Shown here: positions 1 to 10,271 of the stretch, piece by piece
Layout: each line of letters begins with the position of its first letter
Position numbering within the stretch: position 1 is the first letter of the stretch
NCBI GenBank assembly: GCA_963926055.1
Contig: CAWUVK010000001.1
Coordinates: 62,001-126,000 of the forward strand
DNA length: 64,000 bases
Reading direction: 5' to 3'
Origin: CAJXJP01 sp963926055
GTDB taxonomy: Bacteria > Patescibacteriota > Gracilibacteria > BD1-5 > UBA6164
Translations under genes and position numbers: made by a program
Notes under the pieces: generated by a model
Seen by the model: only the letters and a program-made list of their open reading frames with translations
Told to the model about the DNA's origin: nothing
The model's database searches: none

Positions 1-742
1 GGTTATTTTAGCTGCTAGACCATCAATGGGGAAAACAGCATTTGCTTTAAATATTGCACAAAATGTTTGATATGGAGGGAAGAATGTTGCTGTTTTTTCA
101 TTAGAAATGTCAAAAGAACAACTTACTGATAGAATGATTGCCAGTGCAATGGAAATAGATTCTTGGAAACTTGCTAAATGAGAGCTCGAAGATCATGAAT
201 TTGCGAAAATTTGAGAAGCAATGGAAAAATTATCAGAAGCAAATATTTATATTGATGATACTGCATGAGGTAATTTAATGGATTTAAAATCAAAATGTAG
301 AAGATTAAAAATTGAATCTGGATTAGATCTAATTGTAATTGATTATCTACAATTGATGTCGAATTGAAATTCTATGAATAGAGTACAAGAAGTATCTGAA
401 ATTTCTCGTGGTATTAAATCACTTGCCAGAGAATTGAATGTGCCAATTATTGCACTTTCTCAATTATCAAGAACAGTGGAACAAAGACCTGATAAGCGTC
501 CTATTATGTCAGATTTAAGAGAATCTGGTTCGATAGAACAAGATGCGGATATTATTATGATGATGTATAGAGAAGAGTATTATGATGAATTTACTGAAAA
601 AAAATGAGTTACAGATATTTTGATGAGAAAAAACAGAAATGGTCCAATAGGGAATATTGAACTTATGTTTAATAAAAATAATCAAAAATTTGTAGAAATT
701 GATAAAGCTCATGCTTCTACACAACACTTTGAAGATATGTAA
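1..742 (+). CDS. dnaB: Replicative DNA helicase DnaB, C-terminal part (5' end outside window)
   Basis: Ring helicase that unwinds DNA at the replication fork. The codon phase starts at base 2; about 246 residues of the RecA-like C-terminal domain are present. Visible are the Walker A ARPSMGKTA at the very start, the Walker B-like IDYLQL, and the conserved SQLSRTVEQRPDKRP followed by SDLRESGSIEQDAD of the DnaB family. Six or so TGA codons are read as Gly, several at conserved positions. The stop TAA abuts a hairpin terminator. The N-terminal primase-binding domain lies upstream of the window. Very confident identity. Confidence 0.97.
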
Positions 743-771
743 AAAACCACCTAGAAATAGGTGGTTTTATT
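742..771. terminator. Bidirectional terminator between dnaB and the minus-strand zinc-ribbon gene
   Basis: Stem AACCACCT / AGGTGGTT with A-run before and T-run after, so it can serve both convergent genes. Confidence 0.85.
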
Positions 772-776
772 TTGTG

Positions 777-989
777 TTACGCATAATAGTTTTTCTCCTT
801 TAAGCGTTTATTTAATATTTCTATGTCTTCGCTATAACCACAACTGCATTTACCAATTGAATTATAGCTCGCTTGATCCAATTCATTTTTACGGCATTTT
901 GGGCACATTATTTTATTTAAATCTTTAAATGTTTTAAAAATATAACAAATAAAAATTATAGTAACTATAATGATTAAAGTAATAATCAT
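777..989 (-). CDS. Small membrane-anchored zinc-ribbon protein
   Basis: 70 residues. Residues 1-20 are a hydrophobic helix (MIITLIIIVTIIFICYIF) and the soluble part carries CPKC at about residues 29-32 and CSCGY at about 48-52, a pattern fitting a zinc ribbon. A good Shine-Dalgarno GGAG stands about 7 nt before ATG, unusual in this window. No TGA codon is used, and both Gly are GGN. Followed by the terminator shared with dnaB. Function unknown; the family is not recognised. Confidence 0.7.
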   Translation of the reverse strand: MIITLIIIVTIIFICYIFKTFKDLNKIMCPKCRKNELDQASYNSIGKCSCGYSEDIEILNKRLKEKNYYA

Positions 990-1053
990 AATATTACTCC
1001 AAATTAATTGGTATTTTTAAATGTATTCTTTTTATAATAATTGTCAAAAAAAT

Positions 1054-1082
1054 AAAAGCTGATTGTTTTACAATCAGCTTTT
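1054..1082 (-). terminator. Strong hairpin terminator (minus strand)
   Basis: Perfect stem AAAAGCTGATTG / CAATCAGCTTTT with a 5-nt loop, followed on the minus strand by a T-rich run. It directly follows the TAA of the tiny ORF at 1081-1173. Confidence 0.85.
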
Positions 1083-1173
1083 ATTCGCTTTTTAAGACGG
1101 AAAATTTTAAAGGAGAATTATTCTTCTCTTCAACGTTTTTTCACGTGCTCCTCATGGTAATGAAAAATAACAT
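1081..1173 (-). CDS. Possible 30-residue protein or small RNA
   Basis: An isolated transcript-sized stretch lies between two minus-strand terminators (1201-1236 upstream, 1054-1082 downstream). It contains a 31-codon frame from ATG at 1173 to TAA at 1081, with one TGA read as Gly; an internal ATG at 1155 is another possible start. The encoded peptide is basic and polar with no motif I recognise. It may equally be a noncoding RNA. Low confidence that it is translated. Confidence 0.25.
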
Positions 1174-1200
1174 TTGTAAAGTTTTATTTATATTTAATAG

Positions 1201-1236
1201 AAAAAGATGATTACATATCGTAATCATCTTTTTCTA
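1201..1236 (-). terminator. Terminator of dus, overlapping its stop codon
   Basis: Stem AAGATGATTAC / GTAATCATCTT with a 5-nt loop and flanking A/T runs; the dus TAA lies inside the hairpin. Confidence 0.8.
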
Positions 1237-2290
1237 TTTCGTCTAAACTTGGTCTTTTTTGAAGATCTTGTTTAAATACATCTCTTATCTCATTGATAAC
1301 ATTTTGAGAATTTTCAAAACTCTCAGTTGTAACTAACCTTTTTCTGTATTGTTTTACTCCAGGAAAAGATTTTATATATTGTACCAAATGTTTTCTAATT
1401 TCTAGTGATCATTTTCTTTCTCATTTTGTTTCGACGAGTTGTTTTGCATGAAACTCCATTGCGTCAAGCATTTCTGCTAAGGTTGGATAATATGTATTAT
1501 CTATAAAATTTGTTGGATCGATAAGTTTATTTTCACTATGATCTGCTTGTGGATCTAAAAATGTCCAAGGGTTTCAAAAACTATGTCTTCCAATCATAAA
1601 ACCACTTAAGTCTTCTCCGAGCGGATTTGTTGATTTCATTCTTGCAATACCATCTGTGTAATTTAACACGTCTCCATTTCCAACAACTGGAATATTTAGA
1701 TGTTTTTTTAACTCATAAATATTTGTCCAATCTGCATTTCAAGTATATGCTTGTTTTGCTGTTCTTCCGTGAATTGTTAACAGAGTTGCTCATGCGTTTT
1801 CAAGACCTTTTCAAAATTTTAATAGATCTTGATTCCCATCAAAACTTAGACGAGTTTTTACAGAAATTGGTAAATGAGTTGCTTGATTGAGTGAATCTAC
1901 AATTTGAAAAGCTGTATCTTCATTAATTAAAAGACTTGAACCATGTCAACTTCTTACAACTTTTTTTGCGGGACATCACATATTTATATCTATTCCGGCA
2001 ATATTATATTTTTCTTGAGAAATGATTTTTGCAGCACGTGCAAACATTTCAGGATCTTTTCAAAATATTTGAATAATAACAGGATCTTCAAGAGTTTGGT
2101 GTGGTAAAACTGCATCAGCTAAAAATTTTGAGTGTACTAATCCATCCGCACTATAAAACTCCGAAATACAAATTACATTCGGAGCAACTCTTTTCATAGC
2201 TTGCCTGTATGCGCTATCTCCATATCAATCCATTGGAGCTAAAAGGCATAATGGTCACTTTTCTACTTGTTTTTTCCAGAAATCTTTCAT
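1211..2290 (-). CDS. dus: tRNA-dihydrouridine synthase
   Basis: FMN-dependent enzyme that reduces specific uridines in tRNA to dihydrouridine. 359 residues, typical for Dus. The N-terminal LLAPMDGYGDSAYR matches the Dus signature LAPMxGxTD, with the motif Gly encoded by TGA. Further on come ISEFYSADGL and the SAM-independent TIM-barrel pattern, including a PAKKVVRS-type segment. Start chosen at ATG 2290; an in-frame ATG at 2323 would add 11 residues, and neither has a clear Shine-Dalgarno. The stop lies inside the terminator hairpin. Confidence 0.93.
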
Positions 2291-2424
2291 TGAAATACTA
2301 CAAATGTATATAAAAATTTTCATAACTTTATAAATAACTTTCTATTTGTCAATACATAATATTTGTAAAAATTATTTAGAGTATGATATGATTATTATAG
2401 ATTTAGTTTTATAACATATTCTTT

Positions 2425-2934
2425 ATGAATGTTTCAGCAACTTTAAGTGAAAAAAAGACACTTAATTCTACATTGAAAAAAAATTATGGTTTATTCCAAA
2501 AATTCAAACCTCTAGGACTTATTCATATTTCTGATATGGAAGTTAATCAAGAACTTTTAGAAGGTTTAAAAGTATTAAACGCAGGATTTGTAGTGATTAT
2601 TGAAAATGCAACTCAAGACCAAATTGCAGATAATATTATCATAACTGATAAAATTGATGCAACTTCACTACTTGGTTTTGACTTTATTGTAGCTGATTCT
2701 ACTATTGGAAATATTCACCAATATACGCAAGCTGGAGTAACTCCGATTATTAATAAAAATAATCATTTAACATCTGTTTTAAAAGAATTTAATCCATTAA
2801 AAAACGAAGGAAATTCATTTTATTATGACAATGAAAATCCTTGGAGTATTTTTTATACTATTGTGAGATATATGGAAAATTATAAATTTCCATATGATAA
2901 CAAAAATTTAATAAAAAATGTATTATCTGTGTAA
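2425..2934 (+). CDS. Hypothetical protein, weakly like the C-terminal half of GT5 glycosyltransferases
   Basis: 169 residues, all Gly (8) by GGN and none by TGA. No signal peptide or membrane helix. The C-terminal part, GFDFIVADS then QYTQAGVTPII then EGNSFYY, loosely follows the pattern at the end of glycogen/starch-synthase-like glycosyltransferases (a site-of-action motif, a GxxPI segment and a G-x-F-x-F segment). The N-terminal half of such enzymes is absent, so it is either a degenerate relative or only superficially similar. No function is assigned. Confidence 0.6.
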   Translation: MNVSATLSEKKTLNSTLKKNYGLFQKFKPLGLIHISDMEVNQELLEGLKVLNAGFVVIIENATQDQIADNIIITDKIDATSLLGFDFIVADSTIGNIHQYTQAGVTPIINKNNHLTSVLKEFNPLKNEGNSFYYDNENPWSIFYTIVRYMENYKFPYDNKNLIKNVLSV

Positions 2935-2949
2935 TAATTTCTTGAATTA

Positions 2950-2988
2950 TTTTAAAAGTCTGTAGAATAAATTTACGGGCTTTTTTGA
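2950..2988 (+). terminator. Terminator after the 169-residue gene
   Basis: AAAAGTCTGTA pairs with TACGGGCTTTT through G-T wobbles, followed by a T run. Confidence 0.65.
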
Positions 2989-3012
2989 TTTTTTAAATTA
3001 AGGAGTTGTTGA

Positions 3013-3282
3013 ATGTTGAAACTAATGAATAATTTCAACAGAAATGTAAAAATTTCTGGACATGATATTTTATTAGAAATAAAAAATGGAAAATTATTTA
3101 TTTCTGGAAAATTATTTTTTTCTGACTTATTAATTAAAAAACAAGGGAAGACTATTTATTATTTTGACAAAGATGGTGAATTAGATTCCCAAAAAAATAC
3201 TAAAATCACTGATTTTGTAAAAACATTATTCCGAGATAAACTTTTAAAATTTCGTGGTGATAATGTAGTACAAAATTTATAG
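3013..3282 (+). CDS. Small hypothetical protein
   Basis: 89 residues, basic, predicted soluble, no recognised family. Clear Shine-Dalgarno AGGAG 7 nt before ATG, one of the few in the window, and all six Gly are GGN. It is a single-gene unit closed by a terminator immediately after the TAG stop. Confidence 0.65.
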   Translation: MLKLMNNFNRNVKISGHDILLEIKNGKLFISGKLFFSDLLIKKQGKTIYYFDKDGELDSQKNTKITDFVKTLFRDKLLKFRGDNVVQNL

Positions 3283-3285
3283 TAA

Positions 3286-3316
3286 AAAAATCGCAAGGAT
3301 GCGATTTTTTATTTTG
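3286..3316. terminator. Bidirectional terminator between convergent genes
   Basis: Stem AAAAATCGCA / TGCGATTTTT with loop AGGA; it overlaps the 3' end (TAA at 3309-3311) of the minus-strand GNAT gene. Confidence 0.85.
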
Positions 3317-3884
3317 TTATTTTTGTTAATTTTCTTGAAAACTTCAAAGCATAATCTTTAATTTTATTATCTTTAGATGTTTCTATATATTTACTGATTT
3401 CTTCATATATTTCAGATTCAAAATCACGAGTAACTTCTTCTTCGTTTCATTTTTTATCTATTCTTTGTTCAATTTGAAATCCATTTCTTAATAAAAAATT
3501 TATACTAGATATTTTTCTAGAATATTCTTCATTAATTATTCCATTTATTGCTTCTTTTACATTAAATAATAAACTTCAAATTCATAATCATCTGAAATTT
3601 TCATTTACTTTTTTATAATAATGTTCTGCTGATGAAAAATCACCAAAATTAAAACTTCATTTTCATATAATTCCTATAAGAGAGAATCAATTTGGAACTT
3701 TAAAATCTTTTGAGTTTTCTAAATCATCTAATGGCTGTTGATCTAAAGGATTTTCAACAATAACTCAAATTATTCTATTTTCATTTTCTCATTGAATAGA
3801 TAAAAATACCGTTTTATAATTTGTTTTTAAAAGTTCAATTGAATCTATAGTTTGAGTTCAATTTGTTAATTCTATTTTATTCAT
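3309..3884 (-). CDS. GNAT-family N-acetyltransferase-like protein
   Basis: 191 residues when TGA is Gly (about 10 TGA codons). Residues about 96-106 read NFRGLGIGSLL, the acetyl-CoA pyrophosphate-binding R/Q-x-x-G-x-G/A motif of GNAT enzymes. It is followed by a helix and then FLLRNGFQ, equivalent to the family FYxxxGF. Both motif glycines include TGA codons, which supports the recoding. The substrate is unknown; the C-terminal 40 residues are a charged helical extension. Confidence 0.7.
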
Positions 3885-3966
3885 TTAGAAGGAAGAAAAA
3901 ATAAATATATTTAATAATACATAATAATTATTGATGTCAATTTTTTCGTGCAAAAAATATTTTTTT

Positions 3967-3994
3967 TTGACTTCAAAAAGAATCTTGGTATATA
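3967..3994 (+). promoter_or_regulatory. topA promoter
   Basis: -35 TTGACT at 3967-3972, 16-nt spacer, -10 TATATA at 3989-3994; about 35 nt before the topA ATG. Confidence 0.7.
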
Positions 3995-4029
3995 TGGATT
4001 AGATAAAAAATAGATTTTAAGAAAAAATT

Positions 4030-6327
4030 ATGGCAAAAAATCTTGTGATAGTCGAATCCCCAGCAAAATGAAAAACAATAGAAAAATTTTTATGACCTGA
4101 CTTTAAAGTTGTTGCTTCTATGTGACATATTAGAGATCTTCCGGTGAAATCACTTTGAATAGATATTGAAAATAATTTTACTCCAGAATATGGAATAAAT
4201 GATGATAAGAAAAAAACAGTAACTTCATTAAAAAAACTTGCAAAAGAAGCAAATGAAGTTTGGATAGCTACCGATGAGGATCGTGAGTGAGAAGCAATTG
4301 GATGGCATTTGTGTCATACTTTAAATGTGGATCCTGCTACAACAAAAAGAATTGTTTTTCATGAAATTACTAAAACAGCAATACAAAAAGCTGTAAAAAA
4401 TCCTAGAACTATAGATCTAAGTTTAGTTGATGCTCAACAAGCTAGAAGAATATTAGATAGACTTGTTTGATATAAAGTGAGTCCAATTCTTTGGAAAAAA
4501 ATTAGAAAAGGCTTATCTGCTTGAAGAGTTCAATCAGTTGCTGTTAAGTTAATCGTTGAAAAAGAAAGAGAAATAAAAAACTTTGTACCAGAAGAATCAT
4601 GGAAAATTTTTGTAGAACTATCATATGGAACTTCAAAATTTAAAGCTGAATTTCATAAACTCGGTGGAAAAGTAAAAAAATTAAAATCAAGAGCTGATGT
4701 CGAAAAAATTCTTGCTACTTTATATGATACACTTAATTTAATTAAAGAATCAAAAACAAAAAAAGATGCTATTGCTTTACAAGTTGACTCACCTGTAGAT
4801 TTTACTTTAGTAGATTCTGTAAAAAAAGATTCAAAAAGAAAACCTTGAGCTCCATTTACCACTTCTACGCTTCAGCAAGAAGCTGCAAGAAAATTTGGTT
4901 TTGGTGTAAAACAAACTATGATGGTGGCTCAAAGACTGTACGAATGAGTTGATCTATGAAATGGAGAAAGAACAGGTTTGATTACGTATATGAGAACCGA
5001 TAGTGTAAATCTTTCAGATCAAGCTAGGAATCAAGCAAAAGATATGATAGTTTGAGAATTATGAGATAAGTATCATCAATCAAGATCATTTAAAACAAAA
5101 TCTTCATGAGCGCAAGAAGCACATGAAGCTATTCGTCCATCTGATTTAACGAGAAAACCTGAATCACTTACTGGAATATTAGAGCCTCAACAACTTAAAC
5201 TCTATACACTTATTTGGAAAAGAACGGTTGCATCACAAATGGCTGATGCTATTGTTGAAGTAACTACATTTCAATTTTCACCAACCAAAGCTCTCAATCA
5301 ACAATGGCAAACAAAAGGGGAAGTGATAAAATTTGATGGTTTTATGAAATTATATATTGAGTGAACTGATGATGAATCAGATGATGAAGAGGATTCAGGG
5401 GTATTGCCAGCTATTGAAATTTGAGAATTATTAGAAGCAAAGCACATTGAATCAAATCAAGTATTTTCTCGCCCACCAGCTCGTTATACGGAAGCGTCAC
5501 TAGTAAAAAAACTAGAATGAGAATGAATTTGAAGACCTTCTACCTATGCTCCAACTATTTCGACTATTATCGATAGATGATATGTAGAAAAAACAGATAA
5601 AAAATATTTATGACCTACAGAAATTGCATTTACTGTAACTGATTTTCTCCAAAAATATTTCTCTGAAATGATGGAATATAAATTTACAAAAGATGTAGAA
5701 GAAGATTTCGATAAAATTGCAGAATGAAACCTTACCTATGTTTCTATGCTCAATGAATTTTGGAATGGAACTCTAAAAAAAGATTTACTTAACGCAGATG
5801 AAAATTCTGAAAAAGTAATCGAAAAAGTTGGAAAAAAATGTCCAAAATGTAGTGAAGAACTTATTTATAGGTTTTCAAAAGCAGGGAAGTTTATAGGATG
5901 TTCTGGATATCCTGAGTGTGATTATATTGATCAACCTGAAGAAGAAAAAAATGCACTTGATGCAATCAAAGCAAAATACGAATGAAAACCGTGCCCAGAT
6001 GGAGTTGAATGAACTATAGTAGTTAAAACGGGAAGATATGGACCTTTTTTAGCTTCAAGTGAGTATCCAAATGTAAAATGGATTGGAAAAATTAAAGATG
6101 AAAAAGAAGAAAAATTAGAGGAAATTTTATCAAAAAAATGATTATTAGTAGACGAAGAAACTGGTGAAGAAATGGTGGTTAAAAATTCTAGAAGATGACC
6201 ATTTCTCGCTGCTAAAAATTATCCAGCTGTAAAAATAGCGAAAAATATTCCTAAAGATGTTTGGGAAGAATTAAATGCTCAAATGGCTGAAGAAAATAAA
6301 GACAATGATGAAGAATCAGAAAAATAG
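4030..6327 (+). CDS. topA: DNA topoisomerase I
   Basis: Type IA topoisomerase that relaxes negative supercoils. 765 residues. TOPRIM domain starts LVIVESPAKGKTI, with the acidic TDEDREGE at residues 81-88; the catalytic Tyr is about residue 320 in GLITYMRTDSV. A C4 zinc finger (KCPKC...GCSGYPECDY) lies at about 604-630, followed by two related Cys-poor GRYGPFLA/SRRGPFLA repeats of the C-terminal type. TGA supplies many glycines, including those of PAKGKT and DREGE. Ends in TAG, which sits in the terminator hairpin. Confidence 0.97.
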
Positions 6328-6350
6328 AAACCTAAAGTTTCTATTTTTTT
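6325..6350 (+). terminator. topA terminator, includes the TAG stop
   Basis: Stem TAGAAAC / GTTTCTA, loop CTAAA, then T7. Confidence 0.85.
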
Positions 6351-6455
6351 ATTAAATATTTTTATTTATTAATATTATTAATAAATAAGTTTTAAAATTT
6401 ATATTTCTCTATATAATCTAAAAAATTATTTTCACTTATTATAATTATTATACAA

Positions 6456-6890
6456 ATGGCTAAGAAAAATAACGATAAAATGCAAGATAGATATTTTGAT
6501 TATCTATTAACTTATACAAATACTATTTTTGAATTTTCAGATGAATTACAAAAATTATCTAAAAAGAAACTTTCATGAGAAGTAAGTTTGAATAGAAAAA
6601 AATATACGTATTTTTCTATTAATAATTGAGTCACTATTTTAAATAGAAAAAATGACTTAGAAATGAGTTTTGTTTTTTCTACTGACAAAAAAAATGTTTT
6701 ATTTCAAAAAAATAAGCTCCATAATTTTATAGAATCTGATCTTAATGCAAATTGACTATGAAAAGATTTTCCAAGTAATAAAATAACAAGAGCAGAAGAA
6801 TTTGAAGAATGTTTTAATAAAATTATGATGTCAGGGATTATAAAAGAAGTAGAAAATGGATATTTAATCAACAGTGATGAATTATATTAA
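6456..6890 (+). CDS. Hypothetical protein
   Basis: 144 residues with four TGA-coded glycines. Charged and soluble, no signal peptide. The N-terminus (KNNDKMQDRYFDY) loosely resembles that of the unrelated-length gene at 16042 (KNKPQDKYFGY). Family not recognised. Single gene with its own terminator. Confidence 0.6.
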
Positions 6891-6922
6891 AAAAGAATAA
6901 AAGTTAATTTTATTCTTTTTGT
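6891..6922 (+). terminator. Terminator
   Basis: Stem AAAAAGAATAAAA / TTTTATTCTTTTT, loop GTTAA. Confidence 0.8.
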
Positions 6923-6954
6923 TATAATGTTTCATAATTAAAATAGCTATTTAT

Positions 6955-6983
6955 TTGATTAAATACTATATTTGTGAGATAAT
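6955..6983 (+). promoter_or_regulatory. Promoter of the small membrane protein gene
   Basis: TTGATT at 6955-6960, exactly 17 nt, GATAAT at 6978-6983. The predicted start of transcription (about 6990) falls beside ATG 6988 and 25 nt before ATG 7015. Confidence 0.7.
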
Positions 6984-7014
6984 ATTTATGAATTTAAATA
7001 TAAATAAAATTATT

Positions 7015-7209
7015 ATGAAAAAACATCTAATAAAACATTCTAATAAATATAGAAAAACTATGCATTGGCTTATCTTCTTATCTGCTACTTTTGCTGTTGG
7101 AGCTACTATTGCTGATGTTTCTGCGAGACAAACTATGGAGATTATTATGTTAAATCCTGAAATTGCTCAAAATTCAATTTTAGTAAAATCTGGTTATTTA
7201 CCATTTTAA
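7015..7209 (+). CDS. Small single-pass membrane or secreted protein
   Basis: 64 residues from ATG 7015. Basic N-terminus (MKKHLIKHSNKYRK) then a hydrophobic segment WLIFLSATFAVGATIA, then a short polar tail. It could be a signal anchor or a cleaved signal peptide (ADVSA). ATG 6988 in frame would add 9 residues; the promoter position favours 7015. No recognised family. It is followed by an unusually GC-rich terminator. Confidence 0.55.
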   Translation: MKKHLIKHSNKYRKTMHWLIFLSATFAVGATIADVSARQTMEIIMLNPEIAQNSILVKSGYLPF

Positions 7210-7238
7210 TAAAATAAAATTGTAATTGCAAAAAATAA

Positions 7239-7271
7239 AAAAGTTCCCGGGAAAACTCCCGGGAACTTTTT
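7239..7271 (+). terminator. Very stable GC-rich terminator
   Basis: Stem AAAAGTTCCCGGG / CCCGGGAACTTTT with a short A-rich loop. By far the most GC-rich hairpin in this AT-rich window. Confidence 0.9.
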
Positions 7272-7285
7272 ATAGAAATAAAATT

Positions 7286-7312
7286 TTGATTTTTAAACCT
7301 TGTTTATATAAT
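7286..7312 (+). promoter_or_regulatory. Likely valS promoter
   Basis: TTGATT at 7286-7291 and TATAAT at 7307-7312 with a 15-nt spacer (slightly short). A small inverted repeat AACCTTGTT / AACAAGGTT surrounds the -10 region and is followed by a T run. It leaves a leader of about 115 nt before valS. Confidence 0.5.
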
Positions 7313-7333
7313 GTGAACAAGGTTATTTTTTTA

Positions 7334-7420
7334 ATGTGAAAAAGTCATGGAATGGTTGAATCTACGAGTCAAAAAATAAAATGATTTATTTATAGTTTAT
7401 TATTATTTTATTTTAATTAG
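7334..7420 (+). CDS. Possible 28-residue leader peptide upstream of valS
   Basis: ATG 7334 to TAG 7420, open only if TGA is Gly (codons 2 and 17). Polar N-terminal half followed by a short hydrophobic end (FIYSLLLFYFN). It ends 13 nt before valS. It contains one Val codon, so it is not a typical Val-rich attenuator. Low confidence that it is expressed. Confidence 0.25.
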
Positions 7421-7433
7421 AAAAAAAGAAAAT

Positions 7434-10112
7434 ATGTCAGAATTTCCAAAAAAATATTCACCAAAAGAATTTGAAAAAAATATATATAAAACGTGGGAAT
7501 CTAATGGTTTATTTAAACCAAGAGAATCTACGACTGGAGAACAATTTTATATACCAATTCCACCACCAAATGTTACTGGTATCCTTCATCTTGGTCATGC
7601 GTTAACTTCAACTCTTCAAGATATCATGGTAAGGTATCATAGAATGAAATGAGATGAAACTATCTGGATTCCTGGTACAGATCATGCTGGTATTGCAACT
7701 CAAGCAAAAGTTGAAGCTAAATTAGCCCAAGAATGAAAGTCTAAACATTCTCTTTCAAGAGAAGAATTTTTAGATGAATGTTGGAAATGGAAAGATAAAC
7801 ATTCAGGTGTTATTACTGATCAATTCAGACAAATGTGAGCAAGTTGTGATTGGACGAAAGAAAGATTTACACTTGATGACGGATTAAATAAAAGAGTAAA
7901 TAAAGCATTTGTAGATTTATATAATAAAGGTCTAATTTACAAAGGTGAATACATGGTAAATTATTCTCCAGAACTTCAAACGGTTGTTTCTGATCAAGAA
8001 GTAATTCACAAAGAAGAAAAAGCAAAACTTTATCATATTACTTATTTTGTTGCTGGAAGTGATAATGAAGTAATTATTGCTACAACAAGACCAGAAACAC
8101 TTCTGTGAGATGTTGCTGTTGCTGTACATCCTAAAGATAAAAGATATAAAAAATTATTAAAAGCTGGTAAAAAATTAGTTTTACCGATTGTAAATAAAGA
8201 AATTCCAATTATTGCTGATGAAATGGTTGATATGGAATTTGGAACTGGTGCAGTAAAAATTACTCCAGCTCATGATGCTAATGATTTTGAAGTAGCAAAA
8301 AGACATGATTTACCACTGGATAATATAGTTATTTCAAAAGATGGTAAAATGACATCTAGAACAGGTATTTTCGAAGGTCAAGATTATCATACTGCCAGAA
8401 GTAATGTAGTAGAATTACTTAAAGCAAAAGGAAATTTAATTAAAATTGAAGACCACACTTCTAAAGTTTGATATTGTGAAAGATCAGGATGTAAAATTGA
8501 AACAATTATTTCGACTCAATGGTTTGTTTCAGTAGAATCTATGGCTAAAAAAGTTATTAAATGATACAAAAATAAAGACTTTGAAATTATTCCAAAAAGA
8601 TTTAATAAAACATTTGAAGATTGGATTTTTAATTTAAGAGATTGGTGTATTTCTAGACAATTACTTTGGGGACATCAAATACCAGTTTGGTATGGACCAG
8701 ATGAAAAAGTATTTTGTGCTGAAAATGCTAAAGATGCAGGTAAATTAGCAAAAGATTTTTATGGAAAAGATGTTGAATTAACACAAGACGCAGATGTTTT
8801 AGATACTTGGTTTTCATCTGGTTTATGGCCATTTTCTATTTTAGATTTTGATATGTGGGGTTGAGAACAATCTGAAATGTTTCAAAAATTTTATCCTGCA
8901 AGTGTATTAGAAACAGGGCATGATATCATTTTCTTTTGGGTAATTAGAATGATGTTATTTGGTTATGAATTCACGGATCAAACTCCATTTGAAAAAATTT
9001 ACCTCCATGGAATGGTAAAAGATAAACATGGAGCAAAAATGAGTAAATCAAAATGAAATGGTATTGATCCACTAGATATGATTGAAAAATATTGAACTGA
9101 TGCGTTAAGACTTACATTAAGTATCTGAAATACTCCTGGGAATGATTTAAAATTTGATGAATCAAATGTAGAAAATAATATGCTTTTTGTAAATAAATTA
9201 TGGAATGCCTCACGTTTTGTAAGTGTTAATTTATCTCAAGAAGTTCGCTCAATGAATATGAGTGATATTGAAAATGAATTAAAAAATAATTACAATGATT
9301 TACTATTTCATGAAAAATGGATTTTAAGTAGAATAAAACATTTGAGCGATGTTGCTACAAGTTCTATGGATGAATATGTTTTTTCAGAAGTTGGTGAAGA
9401 ATTACAAGCATTTACAAAAAATGAATTCTGTGATTATTACATAGAAGAATTTAAACTAACAAAAGAAAAATCTAAATATGGTGAAAAAGTTATTACTTTT
9501 GTTTTAAATAACCTCTTGAGATTATGGCATCCATATATGCCTTTTGTAACAGAAGAAATTTATTCTAAATTAGGATTCTCAGGAGAGCTTATAATAGCAT
9601 CTTGGCCAAATATTTCTATACCTAGAAATGAAGAAATTGAAAAAGATAAAAAATTAATTATCGATATTATTAAGGAAATTAGATCTCTAAGAGCTGATAA
9701 TAATATTATGCCAAATAAAACGATTGGATTACAAGTATATGCTAAAAATAAAAATGCAGAAGTAATCGATGAAGTTTTAGAATTAATTGCTGGTATTGTA
9801 AAAGCTGAAAAATTTGAATTGGTTGATAAAAAACCAAAAGATGATAATTTAGCTTATGGTATTATAAAAGCTGGAGTTGAAGTGTTTATTGATACGGCTA
9901 ATGCTTTAGATCTTAATAAAGAAATTGAAAGATTGTCTGAACAAATAGTAGATACAAAACAATACATCGCTATTTTAGATAAAAAATTATTAAATGAAGC
10001 ATTTGTCTCAAAAGCACCAGAAAAACTTGTAAGAGCTGAAATGGAAAAAAAAGAACAAGCAAAACAAAAACTTCAAAAATTAGAAGAAAAAATTTCTAAA
10101 TTTCAAAAATAA
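7434..10112 (+). CDS. valS: Valyl-tRNA synthetase
   Basis: Charges tRNA-Val in the cytosol. 892 residues, normal for ValRS. N-terminal PIPPPNVTGILHLGHAL holds the HIGH-type motif (H52-L-G-H55), and AKMSKSKGNGIDP holds KMSKS at about 535-539. The editing domain contains the conserved GTGAVKITPAHD (about 267-278). The C-terminal coiled coil (EIERLSEQIVDTKQ... to the end) is the tRNA-binding arm. TGA is used sparingly and mostly in the first two thirds. Confidence 0.97.
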
Positions 10113-10152
10113 AAAAAACTAAATATTTCTATGAAATATTTAGTTTTTTTTA
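10111..10152 (+). terminator. valS terminator
   Basis: Stem AAAACTAAATATTTC / GAAATATTTAGTTTT, loop TAT, then T run. Confidence 0.9.
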
Positions 10153-10271
10153 TTTATAATTTGTATTAAAATATAAATATTTTGTATGTACAATAAAAAT
10201 ATTTATATTTTTTTGAATTATTTATATTTTTTGTACACTAGTATTATAAAAATATTTTTTACCAATTTATT

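Noticed and set aside
7272..7433. T-box riboswitch before valS
   Set aside because: No T-box sequence or specifier-loop arrangement could be found.
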